Positions 18,901 to 27,709 of a DNA stretch of 64,000 nucleotides are shown one piece after another (position 1 is the first letter of the stretch; the number at the start of each line of letters is the position of its first letter). The position numbers and the translations under genes are program-made. This DNA is from Phosphoribacter sp037045045 (lineage in GTDB: Bacteria; Actinomycetota; Actinomycetes; Actinomycetales; Dermatophilaceae), in NCBI GenBank assembly GCA_037045045.1, contig JBAOHL010000004.1, positions 186,001 through 250,000 of the forward strand, in the 5' to 3' direction. A model generated the notes under the pieces. The model searched no databases. It was not told the DNA's origin and saw only the letters and a list, made by a program, of their open reading frames with translations.

Positions 18901-21900
18901 CGGTGACGTCGAAGGACAGGTCGAACTGGGCCGCGTGCGCCCCCACCGGGGCGACGTCGACATCGAGCCCGGGCAGCACCACCTGGGAGGAGGCGTTGTT
19001 CTGCAGCACGAGCATGACCTGGAACAGCGGGTTTCGACCCTGGAGGCGCACGGGGTTGAGCAGCTCGACGAGCCGGTCGAAGGGGACGTCCTGGTTCGCG
19101 TATGCCGCGAGCACCCGGTCGCGCACGCGGTCCAGCAGCGCCGAGAAGGTGGGGTCGCCGGAGGTGTCGGTGCGCACGACGAGGGTGTTGACGAAGAAGC
19201 CGACGACATCGTCGAGTGCCTCGTCGGTCCGCCCGGCAATCGGGGAGCCCACCGGGATGTCGTGGCCCGCGCCGAGCTTGCTCAGCAGGCCGGCGAGGGC
19301 CGCCTGCAGCACCATGAAAGGGCTCGCGGCATGCTGCTGGCCGAGGCCCTTGAGCGCCTCGTAGGTGGCCGTGGGGATGGCGAACTCAGTGACGCCGCCG
19401 TTGTTTTCGGAGCGCAGCCCCCGGGGGCGATCGGTGGGCAGGGTGATCTCGTCGGGCAGGTCGGCCAACGTGCCGAGCCAGTAGGAGAGCTGACGGCTCA
19501 TCGAACTCGTGTCGCTTGTCTCCGCGCCCAGCAGCGCCCGCTGCCACAAGCTGTAGTCCGCGTACTGGACGGGAAGCGGTTCGAAGGTCGGCTCGCTGCC
19601 GACCCGCCGGGCGGCATACGCGATCGAGAAGTCCTTCGACAGGGGCCCCATCGACCACCCGTCACCGGCGATGTGATGAAGGACGACGAGCAGGCGGGCT
19701 TCGTCGGGGCCGGTGCGGATGAGGGAGGCCCGAAGTGGCAGGTCGGTCGCGAGATCGAACGGAAGGGCCACGCGCTCACGCAGTAGCGCGTCGAGTTGCT
19801 CGTCGGAGGCATCGATCCGCTCGAGGGGCAGGACGACCTCCGCGGCGGGCCGGATGACCTGCATCGGCTCGTCGTCGACCTCGACGTACACGGTCCGGAG
19901 CACCTCGTGGCGGGCGACGATGTCGTCCAAGGCGGCCTGGAGCGCGTCGGAGTCCACCGCGCCGCGCAGCTTCAGACAGATCGGGATCTTGTAGGGGGAA
20001 TGGACCGGGTCGAGCCTGTTGAGGAACCACAGGCGGCGCTGTCCGCACGAGGTCGGGACGACGTCCGCGCGGTCGGCCCGCGCGACCAGTGGCTCCCGGA
20101 CCGCGTCGTCACCCACGCGCTCTGCCAGTCCTGCCACGGTCGGGCACTCGAAGACGTCGCGGATCGCCAGCTCGATTCCCATGGTGCCGCGAAGCCGACT
20201 GACCAGCTTGGTCGCCAAGAGGGAGTTGCCGCCGAGACTGAAGAAGTCGCCGTCGATGCTGACGGTGGGGACTCCGAGAAGCTCGGCGAACAACTCGGCC
20301 AAGGCGGCCTCACGGGCGTTGCGCGGCAGCCTGGCGAACGTGTCCTCCTTGAGTTCGAGGGCCGGCAGGGCGCGCCGGTCCAACTTCCCGTTGGGGGAGA
20401 GGGGAAGCGCCGGGATGCACATGACGCCGGTCGGCACCATGTAGTCGGGCAGCTCCTTGGCGAGGTTCGCCTTGAGGCGATCGCCGTCAAGTGGGCGCGT
20501 GCCGTCGGGCACGACGTAGCCGGCGAGCCGCTTGTGTCCCGGCACGGGCTCAGCCACGACGACGGCAGCCTGCGCAACCCCCGGTTGTCCGGCGAGGACG
20601 GCCTCGATCTCCCCGAGCTCGATGCGGAAACCGCGGATCTTGATCTGCTCGTCGGCGCGCCCGACGAATTCGAGCACGGGCTCGGCGCACGGTGCGGCGG
20701 TGTCGGCGGTGTCGGCCGCCGTCGACCAGCGGACGAGGTCGCCGGTGCGGTACATCGTCGACCCGTCAGCGGCGAACGGGTCGGCGACGAAGCGCTCCGC
20801 CGTCCGCCCGGGCTGGCCCCAGTAGCCGCGCGCCACGCCGGCCCCGCCGATGTAGAGCTCGCCGACCGTGCCGAGAGGGGTGGGCCGCAGGAACTGGTCG
20901 AGGACATAGCAGGCCATCCCGTCCAGGGGCCGGCCGATGGGCAGCGACGAGCCCAGGGAATCCCGCGCGGTCACCAGGTGCGAGGTGGCGAAGGTCGTGG
21001 TCTCGGTCGGGCCGTACCCGTCGCCGAAGACGAGGGTGGGGTTAGTCTCCAGGACACGCGCGACGAGATGGGCGGGAACGACATCGCCGCCGGACCACAC
21101 CTCGCGCAGACCGGCGAAGCAGGTGGGCTGCTCCTCCGCGAGCAGCCGGAAGAGCCCGGCGGTGAGCCACAATCCGGTGATGCCCTCCGAGTCGATGACG
21201 CTCGCTAGGTCGTGGACGGCGAGGTCCCCCGGCGGCGCGATGACGAGCCGGCGTCCGGTGAGCAGCGGTACCCAGATCTCGAACGTCGACGCGTCGAACG
21301 CATGCGGAGAGTGCACGAGCACCACGTCGTGGTTGTCGTTCCAGGCGCTGTGCGCGACGAGGTCGACGACGTTTTGGTGGGACACGGCAACCCCCTTGGG
21401 GACTCCCGTCGAGCCGGAGGTGTGCATGACGTATGCCGTGCCGGCCGGGTGGACGGCGGCGGTGGGCGGAGCTGTACTCGTGTCGTGGGCGTCGGTCACC
21501 ATGACTGCGGTTGCCGGCAGGATGGCCGCGCGCTCGGCATTGGCGGCATCCGTGACGACGACGGTCGCCGACACACCCTCGATGATCTCGACGAGCCGCG
21601 AGTCGGGGTTGCGCTCGTCGAGGGGGACGTATGCCGCGCCCGCCTTGAGGATGCCCAGGGTGGCGACCAGCTGGGCGAGTGAGCGCTCGGCGAGCAATCC
21701 GACCCGGTCGTCGGCTCCGACACCCAAGGCGACCAGCCGCGCGGCAACTGCGTTGGCGCGAGCGTCCAACTCGGCATACGTGACGTCCCGGTCGCCGGCC
21801 CGGACCGCCACGTGGGCAGGCCGCTCGGTGACTTGGCGGGCGAAGGCGTCGACGATGGTGGCCTCCGGTAGTGGAGTGAGCGGTGCGCCGAAGGTCGCCG

Positions 21901-24900
21901 ATCGCCATTGCGTCAGTTCGTTCGACGTGGGGCTCAGTTCACCCACGAGGGTGCCCGGACCGGTAACGATCTGCTCGAGCGCATGGCGAAGAGCGCTGCC
22001 CACGTCGGCCACCAGGAGTGGGTCGAGCGCGGACGACTGGTACTTGAGGGTGAGACTGAGCTCGGCACCGGGGTTGGCGACGACCGTGAGGGCGTAGTGG
22101 GTCGAGTCCTTCGTCGCGGCCTCGGCCACCGATAGTCCGGTGCCCTCGAGACATGCCAACCGCCCGGACAGGGGGTAGTTCTCGAAGACCAGCAGGGTGT
22201 CGAACAGCTCGCCGCCTCCCGCCGCGTCCTGGATGCGCGCGAGCGGGACGAAATGGTGCTCGATCAGCTGCGCCTGTTCGTCCTGCAGGCGCGCGGTGAG
22301 ATCGCTCAGGGACTCGGCCGGATCGAGGCGGACCCGAGTCGGCACGGTGTTGATGAACAGCCCGACCATCGTCTCGACGCCGGGCAGCTCGGCCGGGCGC
22401 CCCGAGGTCGTCGTCCCGAAGACGAGGTCCTGACGGCCGGTATACCGACCCAGGGTGAGCGCCCACGCGGCCTGGACTAGGGCGTTGACCGTGCAGTTCC
22501 GGAGCCGGGCCGTCTGGGCGAGCCGCGCGGTCTCCTGCGCCGACAGGCGCACCACCGTCTCGGCCACGTGGCCGTCCGTGTGGGAGCAGTCGCTGAGCCG
22601 GGTCGGCGAGGACACGCCGTCGAGGCGAGTGGCCCAAGCAGCCACAGAGGCGGCATGGTCCCGCGTGGCGAGCCACGCCAGGTAGGTGCGCAGGTCGGCG
22701 CTTTGCTGGGTCTCGCCGCCGCCGTAGCGGGTGAAGGCCTCGCCCATGACGCGCGGCATCGACCAGCCGTCGACGATGAGGTGATGCATCGTCAGCGCCA
22801 GGATGTGTCGCTCGGGGGTCAACTCAATGAGGGTCGCCCGAACCAGCGGCGGGCGCGAGAGATCGAATCGCGTAGTCCGGTCCTGCTCGAGGATTGCGTC
22901 GAGTTGAGCCGTCGTAGCGCTCAGGTGACGCCACGGCAGGCCGATGTGCGGCGGGATGAACGCCAGCGCGGTGCCGTCCTCCCCCGACCAGAACCCGCAG
23001 GACAGGGCCGGGTGGGCTCGAACGGTGTCCGCGAGGGCGTCACGTAGGCGCTCGGCATCGAGCGGCCCACGCAGGTCGAGCTTCACCTGCACCTGGTACA
23101 CGTCCGGGCCATCAGTCTCCAGCCGACTGTGGAAAACGAGACCTTCCTGCAACGGGGTGACCGGGAGCACCTCGGCATCGACCCCGAGTTCGCGGTCGAT
23201 CCGCTCGACCTGCTCGGCGGTCAGGTCACCGAGCAGTGGCAAGTCCTCGGGCACGCGACCGCCACTGCCGGGGCACGACAGCCGCCCGACCACAGCGTGC
23301 AGCACCTCGACCCAGACGTCGGCGAGCTCGTCCATCCGAGCGCTGGCGAACAGCTCACTGGGCCAGCCGAGGGCCAGCACCATCGCGGGACCGTCCTGCT
23401 GCTCACGCGTCAGCGCGGTCACCTCGAGGCTGTGGGGCACCGGCGCCGTGGGGTCGACGCCGCCGCCGAGAACCTCCTCGGAGGCCGGCTCCCACGGCGC
23501 TTCCGACGCCGCGAAGCGCCCGAGGTAGTTGAAGCCGACCTGCGAGCTGCCCCCGTGACGGAGCCGTTCGCGGGTCTGCGGGTTGAGGTATCGGAGCAGC
23601 CCGTAGCCGAGGCCTTCGGGCGTGGCGCGCAGCTGTCGCTTGAGCGACCGGATGGCCTGGTCGAGGCCCTCGCCCACGAGGTCCACATCGGCGGACCCGC
23701 AGGTGACCCGGACCGGCGACATACTCGTGAACCACCCCACGGTTCGTGAGAGGTCCAGGTCCTCGTCAGTGAGCGTGCGACCGTGTCCCTCGATGTCGAT
23801 CTGGACCGCGTCCAGTTCGCCCCGGCTCCACCGGGCGAGGGCGATCGCGAGGGTCGAGAGCAACAGTTCGTCGATCGTCGCGTGGAACCGAGCCGTCGCC
23901 TCGGTCAGCAGTGCCCGGGTGTCCTCAGTCGCCAGCCGACGACGAGTGTCCCGGACTGTCGCCACAGTGTCTCGCGCGGAGTCGAGGGCCCGCCCGCCGA
24001 GGGCGGCAAGCGGCTCGGTGAGGGCGAGCCAGCGCTCGGTGTCCGCGACGACCGTGTCGTCGAGGGCGAGCTCGCCCAGCCGCCGAGCCCAGGTTCGCAG
24101 GCTGGTGCCGGAGCGCTCGAGGGACGGCGCCCCCGCGTGGAGCAGGGCGAGGTCGTCGAGCAGGACGCGCCACGAGACTCCATCGATGACGAGGTGATGG
24201 ACGACAAGGAGAAGTCGCCCGGCTCGCTCACCCCGGTCGAAGAAGACGAAACGGCACATGCGGCCGTCCCGCGGTGCAAGCCAGGCGGCCGCCTCGGCGT
24301 GCTCCCGCCGGACGGCGGCGGCGAGGTCCTGGTCATCGAAGTCCCGGGCGTCGACTCGGACCAGTGGGACGTCTGGCGTTGCCTGCGCCACCTCGAGCCC
24401 CAGGGGCTCGTCGACGAGCCGGGCGCGCAGGGCGTCGTGCCGTTGCAGGAGCATCTCGAGCCCCCCACGGAGCCACGCCACGTCGAGCCCCACCGGCGTC
24501 CTGACAAGCATCGACTGGTGGAAGGATTCCACTGGACCGGGCCGCTCCAGCAACCACTGGATGATGGGGGTGGCCGGGACATGCCCGAGAGCTGCGGAAG
24601 CGTCTTCGTTGACCGGTCCGCTGCCCTGACCACAGCGGTCGGCCATAGCGGCAGGGGTACGGAGGTCGAACACCTGCTTGGCGGTCAGGTTCAGGCCGGC
24701 GGCCCGCGCGCGGTTGACGAGCTGGATCGACATGATCGAGTCGCCGCCGAGCTCGAAGAAGCTGTCGTCTGGGCCTGCGTTGGGGTCACCGACGATCTCG
24801 GACACAAGCCGGGTGAGTGACTCCTCGGCACCCGGGCGGGGCACCCGAGCGTTGCGTCGAATGCTCTGTGTGCTGGGCGCCGGCAGCGCCCGGTAGTCGA

Positions 24901-27709
24901 TCTTGCTGCCGTTGGCCGTCATCGGAAGGGCGTCGATGACCGTGTAGGACGCCGGGATCATGTGCGCAGGCAGGACGGCCGCCAGATGGTCCCGGAGCCG
25001 CTCGGGCGTCGGGGTTGCACCGTCCGGGACGACGTAGGCGGCCAACTGGATGTGTCCGCCTTCCTCACGGAAGGGCCGGACGACGCATGAGCGCACGAGA
25101 TCGTGGGTGGCCAGGACCGTCTCGATCTCCCGCGGCTCGATGCGATACCCGCGAACCTTGACCTGGGTGTCGTTACGCCCGAGGAAGGCGATCCGACCGT
25201 CGGCCTGCCACGCGCCGAGGTCCCCAGTCCGGTACATACGCTCCCCCGGCCCCCCGAACGGACTGGGCACGAAACGCTCCGCCGTGAGGTCCGGCCGGTG
25301 CAGATAACCCTGCGCGAGCCCGTCACCGGCGATGTAGATCTCTCCCGCGACACCGACCGGCACGGGCCGCAGCGCGTCATCGAGGAGGAGCACAGTCATC
25401 CCCACCGTCGGGGTGCCGATGAGGTGCGCGACATCGCCACCGTCCATGGCCTCGGAGGTGGTGGCCATGACGGTCGCCTCGGTGGGCCCGTAGGCGTTGA
25501 CCATGCGGCAGCGGGACGCCCACCGCTCCACGACGTCGGCCGGCGTCGCGTCCCCACCGACGATGAGGCAGCGCAAGTGAGGCAGATCCGGCGCCCCGAT
25601 GGTGCCGAGGGCGGCAGGCGAGATGAGGGTGTGGGTGATCCGGTGGCGGCGAAGCTGCGACACGAGGGTGTCACCGACGAGGACGTCCTCGTCCGGGACG
25701 ACGAGTGCGCCGCCAGGCCCGAAGGCGGTGCACATCTCGAGGACGGAGGCGTCGAAGCTCGGCGAGGCGAACTGCAGGACCCGCGCGTCTGGCGTCCCGG
25801 CGAACCGGGTCTGGCAGGCGCGCACGAAGGCGTCCATGCCGGCATGGGTGACGACGACGCCCTTCGGTGTCCCGGTCGAGCCGGAGGTGTAGATCACGTA
25901 GGCCGGGTCGTGCCGGTCCGGAGACGGGCGGGCCGGAGAGCGATCGGTGCGAGCCGCCAGCCGGTCGAGGTCGACGGCGATGGTGGGCAACGCGGCGTCG
26001 GTCCCGTGGTCGGTGCCGGCGACGGCGACTAGCGCGCTCGGTCCAGCGTCGTCGAGCAGGAAGGCGACGCGATCCGCGGGATACGCGGGGTCGACAGGCA
26101 GGTATGCCGCGCCGGCCCGCTGAGCGGCGAGCGCCGCGACGACAAGCTCCGGGCTGCGGGGCAACAGGAGCGCCACGACGTCACGCGTCAGCACTCCGGC
26201 CTCGACCAGGTCCCCAGCGAGCGCGCCCACCATCGCGTCGAGGTGGGCATACGACCAGGTCCGCTCCCCCTGGACCAGGGCGGGAGCGTCGGGACGGCTT
26301 CGCGCGTGGGCGGCTACGAGCGACTCGAGGGAGACGACCTCGGCATCGACGGCGGCACCCTTGGCGAAGGCAAGGGCCTCGGATCGCTCGTCGATGGTGG
26401 CCACGTCGACCGAGCCGAGGAGGGCTTCGGGGTCAAACGCGAAGGAGCGCAGCAGGTGCTCGAGCCGGCTCAGGACGCGTTCGGGGTCGTGCTGCGAAGC
26501 GATGTCGGCGCGGTAGTCGAGGCGCAGCTGCAGCCGCTCACCGGGGATCCCGATGAGGGTGAGGGGGTAGTGAGTCCGGTCGAAAGACTCGACGGACTCC
26601 ACGCGTAGGCCGGTGCCGGGAAGCTCAAGTGCGGCCGGATCGAGCGGGTAGTTCTCGAAGACGAGGAGCGTGTCGAACAGGTCCCCGGCTTCGGCCACGC
26701 CGCGCACGTCCGCGAGTTGGAGGTGCTGGTGATCCAGGGACCCCGCACGGCGATCCTGGCGGTGGCGGGCCAGGTCGGCGAGCGAGATGCTGTCGTTGAG
26801 GTCGACGCGGGTCGGCACGGTGTTGATGAACAGGCCGACCATCGTGTCGACACCCGGGACCTCCGGGGGGCGGCCGGCGACCGTCGTCCCGAAGCAGACC
26901 TCCCGCCGGCGGGAAAGCTGCCCGAGGACCAGCGCCCAGACCACCTCGACAGCCGTGCTCATCGTCACCCCTACCGCGCGGCACGTCGCCTCAAGCGCGG
27001 ACGTGGTCTCGGGATCGAGCGCGCGGGCTGTCGTGCCGAACTCGGCAGCGTGGATCGTGCCGGCGGCGACGAGCGTGGGCTCGTCGAGCCCCGCAAGCTC
27101 CTCGCGCCAGAAGGCGAGCCCTGCGTCCCGGTCCTGGCGGGCGAGCCACTGCAGGTATGTCTTGTACTCGGCTGCGGCAGGCAGCGGCTCGCCGCCGGCG
27201 TAGAGCGTGAACAGCTCGCGCAGGAGGATCGGCAGCGACCACCCGTCCAACAGGATGTGGTGGTTGGTGACGACGAGGGCCCAACGCTCGTCGCCGAGCC
27301 GCACGCAGGTGACGCGCAGCGCGGGCGGCGCCGTGAGGTCGAACGGCGTCGTGCGATCACGACGGGCTTCGTCGTCCACGATGCCCAGGGCGCCCGACCG
27401 CCCTCGCCCGTCCACGATGCGTAACGGGGTGGCGGTCTTGTCCACGAGGACCTGGATCGTGCTGCCGTCCTTCTTCTGGCGGAACGCGGCGCGCAGGTTC
27501 GCGTGCCGCTCGAGGAGCCCGCCCACGGCGGCGTGCAGCCGCTTCACGTCGAGGGCGCCGGTCAGGTGGAGAACGGCCTGCACGGAGTACGCCGACGCCG
27601 TCTCGGAGTCCGGTTCGCCCAACATCGTGTGGAAGAGCAGCCCCTGCTGGAGAGGGGAGAGGGGGAGCACGTCCTGGATCCGGGCGGCGGTACGAGCGGG
27701 GGGGTTCAT
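12932..27709 (-). CDS. Nonribosomal peptide synthetase, modules 3-6 with thioesterase
   Basis: A 4925-residue NRPS, order C-A-T-E / C-A-T / C-A-T / C-A-T-TE. Approximate landmarks: C HHILLDG 150, A3 604, T3 GGDSIMS 988, E HHLVIDGVSW 1170; C HHLIVDG 1641, A4 2092, T4 GGNSLLA 2492; C HHIAGDG 2678, A5 3156, T5 GGHSLLA 3551; C HHIACDA 3737, A6 4223, T6 4611; TE GWSFGG 4743. Eye-aligned pocket residues: A3 DALLIGAVM (hydrophobic), A4 DAFWWGGTF (valine type), A5 DVWEVTADD (acidic pocket, so a basic substrate; Dap fits), A6 DLTKLGMVN (Asp family; 3-methyl-Asp fits). The first two condensation domains have the LPLSPLQQGLLF style of D-to-L types and the last two the QRRLWF style of L-to-L types, matching the placement of the epimerases. 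The TE should release or cyclise the hexapeptide. ATGA overlap with the preceding NRPS gene. Confidence 0.95.
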   Translation of the reverse strand: MNPPARTAARIQDVLPLSPLQQGLLFHTMLGEPDSETASAYSVQAVLHLTGALDVKRLHAAVGGLLERHANLRAAFRQKKDGSTIQVLVDKTATPLRIVDGRGRSGALGIVDDEARRDRTTPFDLTAPPALRVTCVRLGDERWALVVTNHHILLDGWSLPILLRELFTLYAGGEPLPAAAEYKTYLQWLARQDRDAGLAFWREELAGLDEPTLVAAGTIHAAEFGTTARALDPETTSALEATCRAVGVTMSTAVEVVWALVLGQLSRRREVCFGTTVAGRPPEVPGVDTMVGLFINTVPTRVDLNDSISLADLARHRQDRRAGSLDHQHLQLADVRGVAEAGDLFDTLLVFENYPLDPAALELPGTGLRVESVESFDRTHYPLTLIGIPGERLQLRLDYRADIASQHDPERVLSRLEHLLRSFAFDPEALLGSVDVATIDERSEALAFAKGAAVDAEVVSLESLVAAHARSRPDAPALVQGERTWSYAHLDAMVGALAGDLVEAGVLTRDVVALLLPRSPELVVAALAAQRAGAAYLPVDPAYPADRVAFLLDDAGPSALVAVAGTDHGTDAALPTIAVDLDRLAARTDRSPARPSPDRHDPAYVIYTSGSTGTPKGVVVTHAGMDAFVRACQTRFAGTPDARVLQFASPSFDASVLEMCTAFGPGGALVVPDEDVLVGDTLVSQLRRHRITHTLISPAALGTIGAPDLPHLRCLIVGGDATPADVVERWASRCRMVNAYGPTEATVMATTSEAMDGGDVAHLIGTPTVGMTVLLLDDALRPVPVGVAGEIYIAGDGLAQGYLHRPDLTAERFVPSPFGGPGERMYRTGDLGAWQADGRIAFLGRNDTQVKVRGYRIEPREIETVLATHDLVRSCVVRPFREEGGHIQLAAYVVPDGATPTPERLRDHLAAVLPAHMIPASYTVIDALPMTANGSKIDYRALPAPSTQSIRRNARVPRPGAEESLTRLVSEIVGDPNAGPDDSFFELGGDSIMSIQLVNRARAAGLNLTAKQVFDLRTPAAMADRCGQGSGPVNEDASAALGHVPATPIIQWLLERPGPVESFHQSMLVRTPVGLDVAWLRGGLEMLLQRHDALRARLVDEPLGLEVAQATPDVPLVRVDARDFDDQDLAAAVRREHAEAAAWLAPRDGRMCRFVFFDRGERAGRLLLVVHHLVIDGVSWRVLLDDLALLHAGAPSLERSGTSLRTWARRLGELALDDTVVADTERWLALTEPLAALGGRALDSARDTVATVRDTRRRLATEDTRALLTEATARFHATIDELLLSTLAIALARWSRGELDAVQIDIEGHGRTLTDEDLDLSRTVGWFTSMSPVRVTCGSADVDLVGEGLDQAIRSLKRQLRATPEGLGYGLLRYLNPQTRERLRHGGSSQVGFNYLGRFAASEAPWEPASEEVLGGGVDPTAPVPHSLEVTALTREQQDGPAMVLALGWPSELFASARMDELADVWVEVLHAVVGRLSCPGSGGRVPEDLPLLGDLTAEQVERIDRELGVDAEVLPVTPLQEGLVFHSRLETDGPDVYQVQVKLDLRGPLDAERLRDALADTVRAHPALSCGFWSGEDGTALAFIPPHIGLPWRHLSATTAQLDAILEQDRTTRFDLSRPPLVRATLIELTPERHILALTMHHLIVDGWSMPRVMGEAFTRYGGGETQQSADLRTYLAWLATRDHAASVAAWATRLDGVSSPTRLSDCSHTDGHVAETVVRLSAQETARLAQTARLRNCTVNALVQAAWALTLGRYTGRQDLVFGTTTSGRPAELPGVETMVGLFINTVPTRVRLDPAESLSDLTARLQDEQAQLIEHHFVPLARIQDAAGGGELFDTLLVFENYPLSGRLACLEGTGLSVAEAATKDSTHYALTVVANPGAELSLTLKYQSSALDPLLVADVGSALRHALEQIVTGPGTLVGELSPTSNELTQWRSATFGAPLTPLPEATIVDAFARQVTERPAHVAVRAGDRDVTYAELDARANAVAARLVALGVGADDRVGLLAERSLAQLVATLGILKAGAAYVPLDERNPDSRLVEIIEGVSATVVVTDAANAERAAILPATAVMVTDAHDTSTAPPTAAVHPAGTAYVMHTSGSTGVPKGVAVSHQNVVDLVAHSAWNDNHDVVLVHSPHAFDASTFEIWVPLLTGRRLVIAPPGDLAVHDLASVIDSEGITGLWLTAGLFRLLAEEQPTCFAGLREVWSGGDVVPAHLVARVLETNPTLVFGDGYGPTETTTFATSHLVTARDSLGSSLPIGRPLDGMACYVLDQFLRPTPLGTVGELYIGGAGVARGYWGQPGRTAERFVADPFAADGSTMYRTGDLVRWSTAADTADTAAPCAEPVLEFVGRADEQIKIRGFRIELGEIEAVLAGQPGVAQAAVVVAEPVPGHKRLAGYVVPDGTRPLDGDRLKANLAKELPDYMVPTGVMCIPALPLSPNGKLDRRALPALELKEDTFARLPRNAREAALAELFAELLGVPTVSIDGDFFSLGGNSLLATKLVSRLRGTMGIELAIRDVFECPTVAGLAERVGDDAVREPLVARADRADVVPTSCGQRRLWFLNRLDPVHSPYKIPICLKLRGAVDSDALQAALDDIVARHEVLRTVYVEVDDEPMQVIRPAAEVVLPLERIDASDEQLDALLRERVALPFDLATDLPLRASLIRTGPDEARLLVVLHHIAGDGWSMGPLSKDFSIAYAARRVGSEPTFEPLPVQYADYSLWQRALLGAETSDTSSMSRQLSYWLGTLADLPDEITLPTDRPRGLRSENNGGVTEFAIPTATYEALKGLGQQHAASPFMVLQAALAGLLSKLGAGHDIPVGSPIAGRTDEALDDVVGFFVNTLVVRTDTSGDPTFSALLDRVRDRVLAAYANQDVPFDRLVELLNPVRLQGRNPLFQVMLVLQNNASSQVVLPGLDVDVAPVGAHAAQFDLSFDVTEGAADEGGARVRLDYSSDLFDPATAEAIATRLLRLIDAVLADPDVPLSEVDLLSEGERELILNAWNDTSRDDILADVVESVHSYARLTPDATALTDDEGARLTYAQLSRCSGWLARHLRGAGVQPGEIAAVLLDRCVTAPVALLGILSAGAAYTPLDVDAPQQRSVGLLTDCGARWLVTDPRHEQLARQLAAGCVRPLEVVVLDGQEADVDAVFARPLDLAYVLYTSGSTGRPKGAMIHRRGMHNHLMSKVEQLRLSARDTVLQNAPLSFDVSLWQMLAALLVGGRTHVVGRESATDPLALFSQISTMDVTIAEVVPSMLRATLEHWDETGTSADLDRLRYVVVTGEALPPALCHRWFARHRGIPLVNAYGPTECSDDVTHALLTSQSDLGADRVPIGTAIRNTRLYVLDESLRPVPPGAIGELCVGGHGVGHGYLGDPVKTALAFVPDPFSVEPGARLYRTGDQVRYNRGGQLEFLGRNDHQVKIRGQRIELSEIEASMQALENVRDAIVAVGRGPSGDKCLVGYAVGSVEEQWVRNELSLRLPTSMVPSAVVVLDSFPLTSNGKIDRKALPEPTFDSGESRVPTSATEHLLVELFAEVLGRTAVGIDDDFFAVGGHSLLATRLTNRIRSVLDVDLGVRTVFDNPTVARLATLIESGSAHRAIPLVSQARPDLVPLSAVQRRLWFLSTMEQGSAYHVPIALRLRGELDSDALRLALGDVVVRHEILRTTFPHHDGVPYQHVIDAELVRVPLPVETIDAVRLDARLAALAARPFTLDTDLPIRATLLKVGEREHVLALTMHHIACDAGSLAPLTRDLSVAYAARIGGRQPEWVPLPIQSADYAVWQQRMLGADDDPGSLQAAQLGYWREMLSNLPAVASLPTTTPRPPTSDFAARTEPFEIDHELHAALDTVAKTHGVSLAMVIQAALVATLRRSGTGADIPLALPVSGRNDEALSNLVGFFVNTLVARHRFTGTESFADLLGQVRATNLGAFSHQDVPFERVVEALNPVRSLASHPLAQVAYSFQSAEDVDLHLVGLQVESLPADVTTAKFDLSLKLGESRTPGRDCAGVFGVIEFRTDLFSPQEIQAFGRRLARVLDAAVSDTEIIVEDIDVLDVDERHLVLYDWNDTRTADPSAPFWRMVEAQAARTPDAVAVVDGTREVTYRELDERANRLARDLIAAGVTAEDFVAVALPRSWSFVCAVLAVGKSGAAYLPVEVNYPAERIALLLGTVRPRVLISTDDVAHTLPEVPDTTLTIRFEDVQTDGQRGPIRDDERAVPPDLRHPAYAIFTSGSTGRPKGVVIEQFALADYLTFAGDTYDGVEGTALLHSAVSFDLSVTAMLVPLTVGGTVLVGTIQEEEPEVSARLLASAPDFLKATPSHLPLLDRLPDHYAPTQELLLGGETLTGEVVDAWRERHPGVAVLNMYGPTETTVNCTQYRISPEQQIATGPLPIGGPLDNHRAFVLDERLHPVPVGTPGELYMAGNGLARGYFGQPDLTATRFVPNPFGAPGERMYRTGDIVRWDTEGTMTFLHRSDDQVKVRGFRIELGEIQAALLAHDAVREATVLVRSVEDVDQIVAYVAAGTPTSSDAAATTLRAHVSTLLPAHMVPDLVVLIDALPLSPNGKVDIKALPEPAAEVRGRAPRDATEVRVARAFAATLGTPFVGIDESFFDLGGHSLLATRLMARLESDLGVSLSIRTLFEAPTVAGIAERVRHGETDQDSFGVLIPLQPNGEQAPLFCIHPASGFSWSYAGLARHLGPDQPIYGLQSPGLGGTEPAVESIPVLAARYLTEIRAVQPHGPYRLLGWSFGGMVAQEIAVQLEESGEGVELLALLDSFPKTADEQANGLDVSEKLLFENLFALAGYDPHLVDCPHGERVDRAATVAALRAHGGVLGTLTAQQLGGVYEVFTTNTTLARAYRPRPCHTEALLFVATLDESSPVSENRWQPFLRGGLTRVDVACRHNDMASPDALRTIGGELATRLTSTD

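Noticed and set aside
22775..22790. GATGCATC-like sequence inside the second NRPS gene
   Set aside because: It encodes the HH motif of a condensation domain, so it is explained by coding and is not an operator.
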